DNA of 64,000 nucleotides, taken from NCBI RefSeq assembly GCF_002270415.1, contig NZ_NNRI01000008.1, forward strand, positions 62,001 to 126,000, read 5' to 3'. The translations under genes were made by a program, and so were the position numbers. Below, piece after piece: positions 19,135 through 28,512 of the stretch (the stretch's first letter is position 1; the number at the start of each line of letters is the position of its first letter). A model generated the notes under the pieces. That model had not been told where the DNA came from, made no database searches, and saw only the letters and a program-made list of their open reading frames with translations. This DNA is from Mesorhizobium sophorae. Lineage in GTDB: Bacteria; Pseudomonadota; Alphaproteobacteria; Rhizobiales; Rhizobiaceae.

Positions 19135-20226
19135 TTAGCTTTCGCGCACCTTTAGCCATCTCAGCACGAGAGCTTCCTCGCTATCGAGACCGTCTATCGA
19201 GCGCTTGCGCTTGTTGGCTTGCGCCATTTCGTCGAGCAATCGTCCTTGCGACCAGGCCTCGAACACCTGCGGATGGATATAGCATTTGCGGCAGACGGCG
19301 CGCGTATTGCCCAGTCGCTCGGCGACCTCGTCGATGACGCCGTTCATCACCCGCTTTTGCTGCGCCTGGCTTTCCGGCAATTCCGCCTGCGCAAACAGTG
19401 ACGCGGCATGGATGGTGCCGCCCCAGGTGCGGAAGTGCTTGGAGCTGAACGCATCGCCGGCGGCCTCCCTGATATAGCTGTTGACGTCCTCTGAACGGAC
19501 CGGCCGCCTGTTGCCGTCTTCATCGAGATACTGGAACAGTTTCTGGCCCGGCAGGTCCTGCGCGCCGCGCACGATCCCAGCCATGCGGCGATCCACCAGC
19601 TTCAGCTTCCACTCCTTGCCGGACTTGCCCTTGAAGGCGAAGCGCAGGCTTGAACCGACGATGTCGACGTGGCGGTCGCGCAATGTGGTCAGCCCGAAAC
19701 TCTTGTTGTCGCGGGCATAGGCGGCGTTGCCGACGCGGATCATCGTGTTGTCGAGCAGCCAGACGACGGCAGCGACGACACGCTCGAGCGGCAGGCCGCG
19801 ACGGCGCAGATCGCCGTCGATCCGGCGCCGCAGGGCCGGCAGGCTTTCGGCAAAGGCGACAAGGCTCGAATATTTGGCGCCGTCGCGTTCTTCGGCCCAC
19901 AGCGGATGGTAGCGGTACTGCTTGCGTCCGCGCTGGTCCCTGCCGGTCGCCAGGATATGGCCGTCGGCGTCCGGCGAAATCCACACATCCGTCCAGGCCG
20001 GCGGAATGACGATTGCCTCGATGCGCGCCCGCGTGACGTCGGGAACTGGCCGCCCGTCCGGTCCCTTGTAGGAAAAACCCTTGCCTGCCTTCAGCCGCCT
20101 TATGCCGGGCTCGGCATCGCTGACATAGGTAAGCGATGCATGATCGGCCGAGGTTTGCGCCCCGTTCTTCGGCACAGCATCTTCGTCAGCCGGCCGGCCG
20201 TGCGACGATCCGGATTTTTGCAGCAT
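19135..20226 (-). CDS. DNA topoisomerase IB
   Basis: A 363-residue type IB topoisomerase of the poxvirus-like bacterial family, which relaxes supercoils through a 3'-phosphotyrosine. The nucleophile is Tyr316 in RAVCRKCYIHPQV. Arg266 and His273 lie in FRTWGGTIHAA, and a further active-site Arg is at about residue 164 in DNTMIRVGN. The ATG at 20226 is chosen over a TTG at 20280 because GGAG lies 5 nt upstream. It is downstream of the transglutaminase/ATP-grasp cluster on the same strand after a 99-nt gap, so it may be co-transcribed, but a functional link is not evident. Confidence 0.9.
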   Translation of the reverse strand: MLQKSGSSHGRPADEDAVPKNGAQTSADHASLTYVSDAEPGIRRLKAGKGFSYKGPDGRPVPDVTRARIEAIVIPPAWTDVWISPDADGHILATGRDQRGRKQYRYHPLWAEERDGAKYSSLVAFAESLPALRRRIDGDLRRRGLPLERVVAAVVWLLDNTMIRVGNAAYARDNKSFGLTTLRDRHVDIVGSSLRFAFKGKSGKEWKLKLVDRRMAGIVRGAQDLPGQKLFQYLDEDGNRRPVRSEDVNSYIREAAGDAFSSKHFRTWGGTIHAASLFAQAELPESQAQQKRVMNGVIDEVAERLGNTRAVCRKCYIHPQVFEAWSQGRLLDEMAQANKRKRSIDGLDSEEALVLRWLKVRES

Positions 20227-20325
20227 GTCTGCTCCACGCAAATATCCGTAGATAAGCTGCGGGCCGATTGCTGGTTCCAAAGGTCGTGCGAAAAGCCGGC
20301 GACAGCGCTGGCGCCGAGCCTGCTT

Positions 20326-21210
20326 TCAGGCTTTTTCGAGCACAACCGGAATGACGTCGACAGCCTGTTCGCCGACCTGTCCGCCGGTGGTCTTGAGCAC
20401 GCCGACGATCGGCGCCACGTCCGAATAGTCGCGGCCGTAGCCGACGGTGATGTGGTCGTTGCTGGCCCGCATGCCGTTGGTCGGATCGAATTCCTGCCAG
20501 CCGGCGTCCCGCCCGCACCAGACCTTGACCCAGGCATGCATGGCATCGGCGCCTTCCAGCCGAGGCTTGCCCTTCGGCGGGATGGTGCGCAGGAAGCCGC
20601 TGACATAGCCGGCCGGAATACCGAGCCCGCGCAGGCCGGCGATCATGATGTGCGAAAAATCCTGGCAGACGCCGCGCTTCAACCTGAAGGCGTCGCTGGC
20701 CCGGGTCCGCACCGTCGTCGCCTCGCCGTCATAGGTGAAATCGCGATGGATGCGATTGCACAGGTCCATCGCCGTGCCGGCGGCGGAGCCGCCGACGCTG
20801 CCTTGCGCATAGAGGGTGATCGCACCATCGATGCCAGCATGGGTGCTGCCCGTCAGGAAATGATGCGGTGCATCTGACGCCAGCGACCGCACTGCGGCGA
20901 GTTCCTGCCTGAGCCGGCCGATATCCGGCGACACGTCGAGCCCGGGCTCGGGCCGTGACACCGATACGCGTGCGCTCATCCTTATGTCGAGCGCGTCATG
21001 CGCGTCGCGAAAGGCGATCGAGGTGACGTTGTTGCCGAAGAAGTCCAAAAAATCCGAACGCTCGTTGGGCGCCGGCGCAAAGGACAATGACGCGGCGATG
21101 ACGCGCTGCACGCCGGAAATCGTCGATGGCAGCACGCGGATCTGGTGGCGGCCGCCGCCGGCCGCCGCGGCATAGTCGTAATGGAGATGGAGCCGGATGT
21201 CGTAAAGCAT
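20326..21210 (-). CDS. Transglutaminase-like cysteine peptidase-fold protein
   Basis: A 294-residue protein with an N-terminal beta domain (MLYDIRLHLHYDY) and a transglutaminase core. The Cys-His-Asp triad is complete: Cys182 (RGVCQDFSH), His225 (DAMHAWVKV) and Asp242 (EFDPTNG). It has no signal peptide. It is the last of three genes in a conserved module with the ATP-grasp/alpha-E protein and the DUF2126 transglutaminase. In that setting it is predicted to cleave or form amide bonds on a peptide substrate, but no substrate has been shown. The upstream gap of 67 nt contains short dyads and no terminator with a T run. Confidence 0.85.
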   Translation of the reverse strand: MLYDIRLHLHYDYAAAAGGGRHQIRVLPSTISGVQRVIAASLSFAPAPNERSDFLDFFGNNVTSIAFRDAHDALDIRMSARVSVSRPEPGLDVSPDIGRLRQELAAVRSLASDAPHHFLTGSTHAGIDGAITLYAQGSVGGSAAGTAMDLCNRIHRDFTYDGEATTVRTRASDAFRLKRGVCQDFSHIMIAGLRGLGIPAGYVSGFLRTIPPKGKPRLEGADAMHAWVKVWCGRDAGWQEFDPTNGMRASNDHITVGYGRDYSDVAPIVGVLKTTGGQVGEQAVDVIPVVLEKA

Positions 21211-21277
21211 GCGCTACTTTTCTTGTTTTGGCGCAGGGTCTTGTCGCAAAACCATGTGACCCTTTTGCGGAACCTGC

Positions 21278-23689
21278 CTAGCCGAAATAGGCTTTGGCGA
21301 GGCTGTTGTAGAGGCCGCCGATTTCATAGGCGAGATCGTCCAGCGCCTTTGCCGTCATGTCGGAAGGCTCCTTGATGGCGATCTGGGTGTTGAGCTGCAG
21401 GATCTCCTTGGCCGCCGGCGACATGTGCCCCTCGCCGCCGAGCGACGGCAACAGGCCGATCTCTGCCTTCAACCGTTCGAGCTGGAACAGGATGGAGCGC
21501 GGATTGAGCGGGTCGAGCGCCAGGAGATCGACCACCGTGCGCCGGCCGGCCTGCACCGGATATTGCCGGCGGTGGGTCATCACGCTGTCGCCGATCTCCA
21601 GCATCATGTCGAGCGCGCCGTCCGGCGCCTTGGCGCCGGTCAGCCGGGACAGCGTGCGGGCGATCTGGATGCCGCGCTCCAGCCGCCGGCCGATCTCGAG
21701 GAAACGCCAACCGGCGAAGCGGTACATGTTCTCATGCAGCAGGCCGGAGAAGCCGGCGAGCTTGCGCAGGATGACCGTCATGGCCCGTGTCGCGTCGTCG
21801 CCGGGCGCCACCGTCGTGGCGAACTGATGGATGGTCTTCGACAAATCCTTGAGCGCCAGCCAGCCATCGGGTGAGAACCGGTCGCGGATCTGCCCGGCGC
21901 TGTAGACGGCGCTATCCAGCGTCCCGATCAGCCCCGACGGGATCGCCGTCTCGACATCGATGCCGAAAGGCTCGAGATAATCCCTGATGTCGGCAAGCAG
22001 CGGCATGTCGGGGTCGGACGTCTCGGCGAGCCGCACATGATAGGCGCGCAGGATGCGCACCGTGTCTTCCGAGCGTTCGATGTAACGGCCGAGCCAGGTC
22101 AAGTTTTCCGCCGCCCGGCTGGGCAGGCTGCCCGGCCTGGTGCGGATGAAGCTGTCACCCTCTTGCGGCAGCAGCGTCTCGCGCTCCACCGGTCTGTCGC
22201 TGACCACCCAGACGTCAGCCGCCTGGCCACCACGTTGCATGGCAATCGCCGTCGGATCGAGCGACAGGCCGACGCGGGCAAAACCGCCCGGCATCACCGT
22301 CCAGCCCTCGGGCGTGCGCGCCAGATAGACGCGCAGGCTCGCCGGCCGTGGCTCCAGCCAGCCGCCGACAAAGACCGGTGTCGTTGAAAGCGTCACCGCT
22401 TCCTGGCCGACGAAGGCGCCGCCTTCACCTTCGATGCGCGCCACCAGCTCAGCCCGCTCCCCGGCGGAAAGCGCCGAGCCGAGCTTCGTCTGGTTGTCAT
22501 CCTCGAACGCAAGCCGTGTCGACAGCGCCGGACCGATCACCATGCGGTCGATATTGGCAAGCACATGCGCGCGCTCCGTCACCTGCCCGCACCACCACGT
22601 CGCGACGCTCGGCAGCAGCAATTCCTCGCCCCGCAAGGCGCGCGAGATCTTGGGCAGGAAGGCGAGCAGTGCGCGTGTTTCCATCAGGCCGGAGCCAAGC
22701 GCATTGACGGTCGCAACCGCACCCCGGCGGATCGCCTCGACCAGGCCCGGGGTGCCGATCTGCGAATCCGGGCGCAGTTCGAGCGGATCGGCGAAGGCAG
22801 CGTCGAGCCGCCGCCACAAAACGCTGATCGGCATCAGGCCGGAGACCGTGCGCACCATCAGCCTGCCGCCGGAGACGGTCAGGTCCTCGCCTTCGAGCAG
22901 CATGATGCCGAGATAGCGGGCGATATAGGCGTGTTCGTAATAGGTTTCGTTGAGCGGCCCCGGCGTCAGGATGGCGACACGGCCGTCGGTTTCCTTGGCC
23001 ATGCCGATCAGCGCATCGCGAAAGCGGCGGAAGAAGCCGGCAAGGCGGTGCACATGCATCTCGCCATAGATATCGGACAGCGCGCGCGTGGTGGCGACGC
23101 GGTTCTCCAGCGCAAAGCCGGCGCCGGATGGCGCCTGGGTGCGGTCGCCCAGCACCCACCATTGGCCGTCGGGCCCACGGCCGAGCTCGAACGCACAGAA
23201 ATGCAGAAAATGGCCGCCAGCCGGCCTGGTGCCGACCACTGGCCGCAAATATTCCGGGCTGGCGGCGATCAGCCCCGCCGGCAGGATGCCTTTTTCGACC
23301 AGCCGGTTCGGCCCGTAGATATCGGCAATCGTCTCTTCGAACAGTTCGGCGCGCTGCACGAGGCCGGCGCTGATTGCGGCCCACTCGCTGTCCTCGATGA
23401 GCAGGGGAACATGCGCCAGCGGCCATTCGCGCTCATTGGCGCCGGCCTTGTCATAGACGCGGTAGTAGACGCCGGCGTCGCGCAGATACTGGTCGGCGCG
23501 GGCGAAGCGCTGGCCGAGCTTCTCAGCCCCGAGTTCGTCGAGGGCCTCGATGAAGTGCTTCCAGACCGGACGGGGAGTGCCTGACGCATCGACCATCTCG
23601 TCGACGACGCCCTCGATCGGCTGGTAGTGCTCCAGCAGGCTGTGGATCTGCGGCTTGCCGCGTACCCTTTTGTGATTCCCCTTTGCCAT
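21278..23689 (-). CDS. Circularly permuted ATP-grasp / alpha-E domain fusion protein
   Basis: An 803-residue fusion. Residues up to about 430 match the circularly permuted ATP-grasp family (DUF404/DUF407; blocks IADIYGPNRLVEKGILPAG, ALENRVATTRALSDIYGEM, LTPGPLNETYYEHAYIARYLG). Residues about 490-800 match the all-helical alpha-E domain (DUF403; AENLTWLGRYIERSEDTVRIL). These are often separate adjacent genes; here they are joined. ATP-grasp enzymes ligate carboxylates to amines using ATP, so this is a predicted amide or peptide ligase. It starts 6 nt after the stop of the DUF2126 transglutaminase gene, indicating an operon. Confidence 0.86.
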   Translation of the reverse strand: MAKGNHKRVRGKPQIHSLLEHYQPIEGVVDEMVDASGTPRPVWKHFIEALDELGAEKLGQRFARADQYLRDAGVYYRVYDKAGANEREWPLAHVPLLIEDSEWAAISAGLVQRAELFEETIADIYGPNRLVEKGILPAGLIAASPEYLRPVVGTRPAGGHFLHFCAFELGRGPDGQWWVLGDRTQAPSGAGFALENRVATTRALSDIYGEMHVHRLAGFFRRFRDALIGMAKETDGRVAILTPGPLNETYYEHAYIARYLGIMLLEGEDLTVSGGRLMVRTVSGLMPISVLWRRLDAAFADPLELRPDSQIGTPGLVEAIRRGAVATVNALGSGLMETRALLAFLPKISRALRGEELLLPSVATWWCGQVTERAHVLANIDRMVIGPALSTRLAFEDDNQTKLGSALSAGERAELVARIEGEGGAFVGQEAVTLSTTPVFVGGWLEPRPASLRVYLARTPEGWTVMPGGFARVGLSLDPTAIAMQRGGQAADVWVVSDRPVERETLLPQEGDSFIRTRPGSLPSRAAENLTWLGRYIERSEDTVRILRAYHVRLAETSDPDMPLLADIRDYLEPFGIDVETAIPSGLIGTLDSAVYSAGQIRDRFSPDGWLALKDLSKTIHQFATTVAPGDDATRAMTVILRKLAGFSGLLHENMYRFAGWRFLEIGRRLERGIQIARTLSRLTGAKAPDGALDMMLEIGDSVMTHRRQYPVQAGRRTVVDLLALDPLNPRSILFQLERLKAEIGLLPSLGGEGHMSPAAKEILQLNTQIAIKEPSDMTAKALDDLAYEIGGLYNSLAKAYFG

Positions 23690-23695
23690 CGTTGA

Positions 23696-26600
23696 TCAGA
23701 GTCTTGCCGGCCGCCGAAGGTCAAGGGTCATCGGGAAATCTTCCGCCGGTTGTTCCTCACGCAGCACATAGAAGGACGGCGTATGGCCGCGCGGTTCGAA
23801 GCGGGCAAGCCGCCGTGCCTCCGCCTCGTTGCCGTTGACCGGGAAGGTGTCGTAGTTGCGCCCGCCCGGATGCGCGACATGGTAGACGCAGCCGCCGACC
23901 GCGCGGCCCGACCAGCGGTCATAGATGTCGAAGACCAGCGGCGTGTTGACCGGCAGCGCCGGATGCAGGCCCGAAGCCGGCTGCCACGCCTTGAAGCGGA
24001 CACCCGCCACCGCCACCTCGCGGTTGTCGGTGACCTTCATCGGCACGATGCGGCCGTTGCAGACCACCGCATGACGCTCAGGGTTCAGCCCCTCGGTCTT
24101 GACCTGCAGCCGTTCGACAGAGGAATCGACGAAGCGCACGGTGCCGCCGATCGCTCCCTGTTCGCCCATCACGTGCCACGGCTCCAGCGCCTGCCGCAGC
24201 TCCAGCTTGATCCCGGCGTGCTGGACCTCGCCGCAGAACGGGAAGCGGAATTCGAGCTGGGCATCGAACCATTCCGGACGGAACTCGAAGCCGCTGAGCT
24301 TGAGATCGTCGAGCACGTCGAGAAAATCCGCCCAGACATGATGCGGCAGCATGAACCGATCATGCAGCGAGGTGCCCCAGCGCACGAAGCGGCCGTCGAG
24401 CGGGTTCTTCCACGCGCGGGCAATAATGGCACGGACCAAGAGTTGCTGCGCCAGGCTCATGCGCGCATTGGGCGGCATCTCGAAGCCACGGAACTCGACC
24501 AGGCCGAGCCGGCCGGTCGGTCCGTCGGGCGAAAACAGCTTGTCGATGCAGATTTCCGAGCGATGCGTATTACCCGTGACATCGGTCAACAGGTTGCGGA
24601 ACAGCCGGTCGACCAGCCACGGCAAAGGTGCAGCGCCCTGGTCGGGATGCGGCACCTGCGCCATCGCGATCTCGAGCTCGTAGAGGGAGTCGTGACGCGC
24701 CTCGTCGAAGCGCGGCGCCTGGCTGGTCGGGCCGATGAACAGGCCGGAGAACAGATAGGACAGCGACGGATGCCGCTGCCATTGCAGCACCAGGCTCTTC
24801 AACAAATCGGGCCGGCGCAGGAACGGACTGTCATTGGGTGTCGCGCCACCGACGACGACATGATTGCCGCCACCGGTGCCGGTGTGTCGTCCGTCGATCA
24901 TGAACTTGTCGGCGCCAAGCCGGGTCTGCCGCGCCTCGTCATAGATCGCCGTCGTCGTCGCCACGCAATCCTGCCAGTTGGCGGCGGGATGAATGTTGAC
25001 CTCGATGACACCGGGATCGGGCGCGACGCGGATGACATTGAGGCGCGGATCGTGCGGCGGGCCATAGCCTTCGATATGCACCGGCAGACCGATGGTCCGC
25101 GCTGCATTCTCGGCAGCCGCCACCAGTTCAAGATAGTCTTCGAGCGCCTCGACCGGCGGCATGAAAACGCAGAGCCGCCCGTCGCGCGGCTCGACCGAGA
25201 GTGCGGTGCGCACCGCGCCGCCGATCTCGGTGATTTCCTGTTCGACCCGGTCCTGTTGGCCGCTTGCCGCGGTGAACGACACCGCCTGCTGGCGGCGCGC
25301 CATTTCATCGGCGCCTTCAAGCTCGGCCGGAGCCGCTATGGGAAGGATCGCCTCGCGCGCCGGCAACGGCCCGCGCGGCAGCGACGGATCGACCGGCACG
25401 ATATAGGGGAACTGCGCCGGCGGCACATAGGGAAGCGTGCCGAGCGGCAAGCGATAGCCGACCGGGGAATCGCCCGGCACCAGGAACAGCCGGCCGCGCC
25501 GCGTCTTCCACTTTTCCGACCGCCAGCGCGGTCCCGACGCCTGGCTGTTCCAGCGCTGCACCGGCAGTACATAGCCGGACGGCTTGGTCAGCCCGCGTTC
25601 GAAGACTTTCGCCATGCGGCTGCGCTCTTCCGGATCCTCGAGCTTGGAGTTGGAGGGATCGACATTGTCCGGCAGCTTGCCTTCCTTGAGCAGCCACTCG
25701 GCCGGATCCTCATAGGCTTCGCTGACCATGGATTTTTCGATGCCGAGCTCGCCGGCAATCGCGGTCAACAGGCTTTCGGCCTGTTTCGGCCCGACATCGG
25801 CCGCGCTCTTTTCGCGCGCGATCAGCGACGGGTCGCTCCACACCGGTTCACCATCGGCGCGCCAGTAGAGCGAGAAGGTCCAGCGCGGCAGGCTTTCGCC
25901 CGGATACCATTTGCCCTGGCCGTAGTGGAGAAAGCCGCCCGGCGCGAAGCGCTCGCGCAACCGCCGGATCAGCGCATCGGCCTTCTCGCGCTTGGTCGGC
26001 CCAACGGCAGCGGTGTTCCACTCCGCGGATTCGAAATCGTCGATCGAGACGAAGGTCGGCTCGCCGCCCATCGTCAGCCGCACGTCCCCTTCCGCAAGTG
26101 CTGCATCGACCTTGTTGCCGAGTGCATCGAGCGCCTGCCAGCTTTCATCCGAGAACGGCTTGGTGATGCGCGGGTGTTCGGCGATGCGGTCGACCCGCAT
26201 CTCGAAGCCGAAATCGACATTGGCAAAGCTCGCCATGCCGGAAATCGGCGCCGCATTGCGGAAATGAGGCGTGGCGGCGAGCGGCACATGGCTCTCGCCG
26301 GTGAGCAAGCCGGAGGTCGGATCGAAGCCGATCCAGCCGGCGCCGGGAAGATAGACCTCGCACCAGGCATGCAGATCGGTGAAGTCTATCGCCGTTCCCG
26401 GCGGTCCGTCCAATGCGACGAGATCCGGCTTGAGCTGGATCAGATAGCCGGAGACGAAGCGCGCGGCGATGCCGAGATTGCGCAAGATCTGCACCAGCAG
26501 CCAGCTTGAATCGCGGCACGAGCCTTTTTTCGCGGCCAGCGTCTCTTCCGGCGAGAACACACCGGTCTCCATGCGCACGATATAGGCGATTTCGCGCTGC

Positions 26601-27055
26601 AGCCGGGCATTGAGGTCGACGAGGAAATTGACGGTATTCTTTGCGTTGCGGTCGATGGTCCCAAGCAAGGCCGAAAGCAGTGGACCGGCCGGCTCCGGTG
26701 TGCGGTAGATGGCGAGATCGTCGCGGATCTCTTCCGGGTACTCGAACGGAAACGCCTCGGCCGACGGCTCGACGAAGAAATCGAACGGATTGTAGACCGT
26801 CATGTCGGCGACGAGATCGACCTCGATCTTCAGTTCCGTCACCGGCTCGGGAAAAACGAAACGGGCGAGGAAGTTGCCGTAGGGGTCCTGCTGCAGATTG
26901 ACGAAGTGGTTCGCCGGTTCGACCTTCAGCGAATGGCTCAACACCTTGGTGCGGGAATGCGGCGCCGGCTGCAGCCTGATGATCTGCGGTCCGAGAACCA
27001 CCGGCCGGTCATATTTGTAATGGGTCAGATGGTAGACAGCTGCCAGAATTGCCAT
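23696..27055 (-). CDS. Large transglutaminase with C-terminal DUF2126 domain
   Basis: An 1119-residue protein. The N-terminal transglutaminase domain (about 1-300) has a complete triad: Cys180 ([10 protein letters not shown]), His229 (DLHAWCEVY) and Asp245 (IGFDPTSG). The long C-terminal DUF2126 region starts near [11 protein letters not shown] (about residue 330) and contains [16 protein letters not shown] and a [12 protein letters not shown] block. DUF2126 has recognisable glutamine-synthetase-like features in the literature, consistent with ligase activity. It is the first gene of the module. A perfect 8-bp inverted repeat lies just upstream. The natural substrate is unknown. Confidence 0.87.
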   Translation of the reverse strand: MAILAAVYHLTHYKYDRPVVLGPQIIRLQPAPHSRTKVLSHSLKVEPANHFVNLQQDPYGNFLARFVFPEPVTELKIEVDLVADMTVYNPFDFFVEPSAEAFPFEYPEEIRDDLAIYRTPEPAGPLLSALLGTIDRNAKNTVNFLVDLNARLQREIAYIVRMETGVFSPEETLAAKKGSCRDSSWLLVQILRNLGIAARFVSGYLIQLKPDLVALDGPPGTAIDFTDLHAWCEVYLPGAGWIGFDPTSGLLTGESHVPLAATPHFRNAAPISGMASFANVDFGFEMRVDRIAEHPRITKPFSDESWQALDALGNKVDAALAEGDVRLTMGGEPTFVSIDDFESAEWNTAAVGPTKREKADALIRRLRERFAPGGFLHYGQGKWYPGESLPRWTFSLYWRADGEPVWSDPSLIAREKSAADVGPKQAESLLTAIAGELGIEKSMVSEAYEDPAEWLLKEGKLPDNVDPSNSKLEDPEERSRMAKVFERGLTKPSGYVLPVQRWNSQASGPRWRSEKWKTRRGRLFLVPGDSPVGYRLPLGTLPYVPPAQFPYIVPVDPSLPRGPLPAREAILPIAAPAELEGADEMARRQQAVSFTAASGQQDRVEQEITEIGGAVRTALSVEPRDGRLCVFMPPVEALEDYLELVAAAENAARTIGLPVHIEGYGPPHDPRLNVIRVAPDPGVIEVNIHPAANWQDCVATTTAIYDEARQTRLGADKFMIDGRHTGTGGGNHVVVGGATPNDSPFLRRPDLLKSLVLQWQRHPSLSYLFSGLFIGPTSQAPRFDEARHDSLYELEIAMAQVPHPDQGAAPLPWLVDRLFRNLLTDVTGNTHRSEICIDKLFSPDGPTGRLGLVEFRGFEMPPNARMSLAQQLLVRAIIARAWKNPLDGRFVRWGTSLHDRFMLPHHVWADFLDVLDDLKLSGFEFRPEWFDAQLEFRFPFCGEVQHAGIKLELRQALEPWHVMGEQGAIGGTVRFVDSSVERLQVKTEGLNPERHAVVCNGRIVPMKVTDNREVAVAGVRFKAWQPASGLHPALPVNTPLVFDIYDRWSGRAVGGCVYHVAHPGGRNYDTFPVNGNEAEARRLARFEPRGHTPSFYVLREEQPAEDFPMTLDLRRPARL

Positions 27056-27066
27056 GGGGCCCCGGA

Positions 27067-27095
27067 GTTCAGCGTTTCAAACGAATTCGCTGAAC
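27067..27095. promoter_or_regulatory. Inverted repeat in the leader of the DUF2126 operon
   Basis: Perfect 8-bp arms, GTTCAGCG (27067-27074) and CGCTGAAC (27088-27095), are separated by 13 nt. They end 11 nt upstream of the DUF2126 start codon. The repeat could be an operator or an mRNA hairpin close to the ribosome-binding site. Confidence 0.35.
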
Positions 27096-27166
27096 CCTGA
27101 CACAAATGGCGGCCATTCTCCAAGCAGAGATGTTGCGGTGCACCTAATTTAAGCAGGTGTGCCGGC

Positions 27167-28357
27167 TTAGAAAAACGCCTGTAGGCCCGTCTGTGCCCGT
27201 CCCAGGATCAACGCATGCACGTCATGCGTGCCCTCATAGGTATTAACGGTCTCCAGGTTCTGCGCGTGGCGCATGACGTGGTAGCCGATCTGGATGCCGT
27301 TGCCGCCATGCATGTCACGGGCCTGGCGGGCGATGTCGAGCGCCTTGCCGCAATTGTTGCGCTTGACGATCGAGATCATTTCCGGAGCCATCTTGCCTTC
27401 ATCCAGCAACCGTCCGACGCGCAGGCTGGCCTGCAATCCAAGCGCGATCTCGGTCTGCATGTCGGCGAGCTTCTTCTGGTAAAGCTGCGTGCCGGCCAGC
27501 GGCTTGCCGAACTGCTTGCGGTCGAGGCCGTACTGGCGGGCGCGATGCCAGCAATCTTCCGCGGCACCCATCGAGCCCCAGGAAATGCCGAAGCGGGCGC
27601 GATTGAGGCAGCCGAACGGGCCTTTCAGTCCGGAAACATTGGGCAGCAGCGCGTCCTCGCCGACCTCGACGCCTTCCATCACCACCTCGCCGGTGATCGA
27701 AGCCCGCAGCGACAGCTTGCCGCCGATCTTCGGCGCCGAAAGCCCCTTCATGCCCTTTTCCAGCACGAAGCCGCGGATTTGGTTGTCATGCGCCGATGAT
27801 TTCGCCCAGACGACGAACACATCGGCGACCGGCGAGTTGGAAATCCACATCTTCGAGCCGGAGAGCTTGTAGCCGTTGGCCGTCTTCTCGGCGCGAGTCT
27901 TCATGCCGCCCGGATCGGAGCCGGCATCCGGCTCGGTCAGGCCGAAACAGCCGATCCATTCTCCGCTGGCAAGCTTGGGGAGGTACTTCTTGCGCTGCTC
28001 ATCCGAGCCATAGGCGTAGATCGGGTACATCACCAGCGACGACTGGACGCTCATCATCGAGCGATAGCCGGAATCGACGCGCTCAACTTCACGCGCGACC
28101 AGCCCGTAGGTCACGTAGTTGGCGCCAAGCCCGCCAAACTCCTCGGGAATGGTGATGCCGAGCAGGCCGGCCTCGCCCATTTCACGAAAGATCGCCGTGT
28201 CGAACGTCTCGTTGAGATAGGCGTCCTCGATCCGCGGCGCCAGCTTGTCGGCGGCGAAGGCCGCGGCGCCATCGCGCACCATGCGTTCGTCTTCCGAAAG
28301 CTGGCTCTCGATCAGGAATGGGTCTTCCCAGACGAATGCATTCTTGTCGGCGGTCAT
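27167..28357 (-). CDS. gcdH: Glutaryl-CoA dehydrogenase (acyl-CoA dehydrogenase family)
   Basis: A 396-residue FAD enzyme that dehydrogenates and decarboxylates glutaryl-CoA to crotonyl-CoA in lysine and tryptophan degradation. Family signatures are [37 protein letters not shown] and the C-terminal [17 protein letters not shown], which contains the catalytic Glu in the YEGT motif. An in-frame ATG at 28471 extends the frame, but the ATG at 28357 is preferred: GGGAGAGAG lies just upstream, and the extension would run through a dispersed repeat. It is divergent from a LysR gene, the usual arrangement for gcdH and its activator. Confidence 0.92.
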   Translation of the reverse strand: MTADKNAFVWEDPFLIESQLSEDERMVRDGAAAFAADKLAPRIEDAYLNETFDTAIFREMGEAGLLGITIPEEFGGLGANYVTYGLVAREVERVDSGYRSMMSVQSSLVMYPIYAYGSDEQRKKYLPKLASGEWIGCFGLTEPDAGSDPGGMKTRAEKTANGYKLSGSKMWISNSPVADVFVVWAKSSAHDNQIRGFVLEKGMKGLSAPKIGGKLSLRASITGEVVMEGVEVGEDALLPNVSGLKGPFGCLNRARFGISWGSMGAAEDCWHRARQYGLDRKQFGKPLAGTQLYQKKLADMQTEIALGLQASLRVGRLLDEGKMAPEMISIVKRNNCGKALDIARQARDMHGGNGIQIGYHVMRHAQNLETVNTYEGTHDVHALILGRAQTGLQAFF

Positions 28358-28373
28358 GGCTCTCTCCCAACTG

Positions 28374-28430
28374 ATGCAGGTCGCCCAAAAGTGTGCAGCG
28401 GTTTTGGCATGACGACATGCATGAAGCAAA
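28374..28430. repeat. Dispersed rhizobial palindromic repeat, copy 1
   Basis: Near-perfect inverted ends ATGCAGGTCG (28374-28383) and CGACATGCAT (28413-28422) enclose a core with CCCAAAA and GGTTTTGG, followed by GAAGCAAA. The same structure recurs at 48738-48794. It lies in the leader between gcdH and its divergent LysR gene, so gcdH transcripts may carry it as a hairpin. Confidence 0.65.
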
Positions 28431-28512
28431 ATCTTGGCCCGGCTTATCGACCCGCGGCTCAAAAAAATCAAACGAAATTGCTTCGCCGATCAATGAGCGT
28501 TAGTAATGGATC

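Noticed and set aside
21211..21277. AGGGTC/GACCCT and TTTTG/CAAAA dyads upstream of the smaller transglutaminase
   Set aside because: The arms are short and interleaved, and no T run follows; not strong enough to call a terminator or operator.
23750..26509. A 919-codon open frame on the plus strand
   Set aside because: It is fully antisense to the DUF2126 transglutaminase gene; the translation is rich in Arg/His/Asp/Gln and typical of a high-GC shadow frame, with no recognisable motif.
27130..27160. CACCT/AGGTG hairpin downstream of gcdH
   Set aside because: Only five base pairs with a 10-nt loop and no T tract on the minus strand, too weak for a terminator call.
28358..28471. A longer gcdH starting at 28471
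   Set aside because: The extra 38 codons run through a dispersed repeat, and the ATG at 28357 has a good ribosome-binding site and standard GcdH N-terminus.
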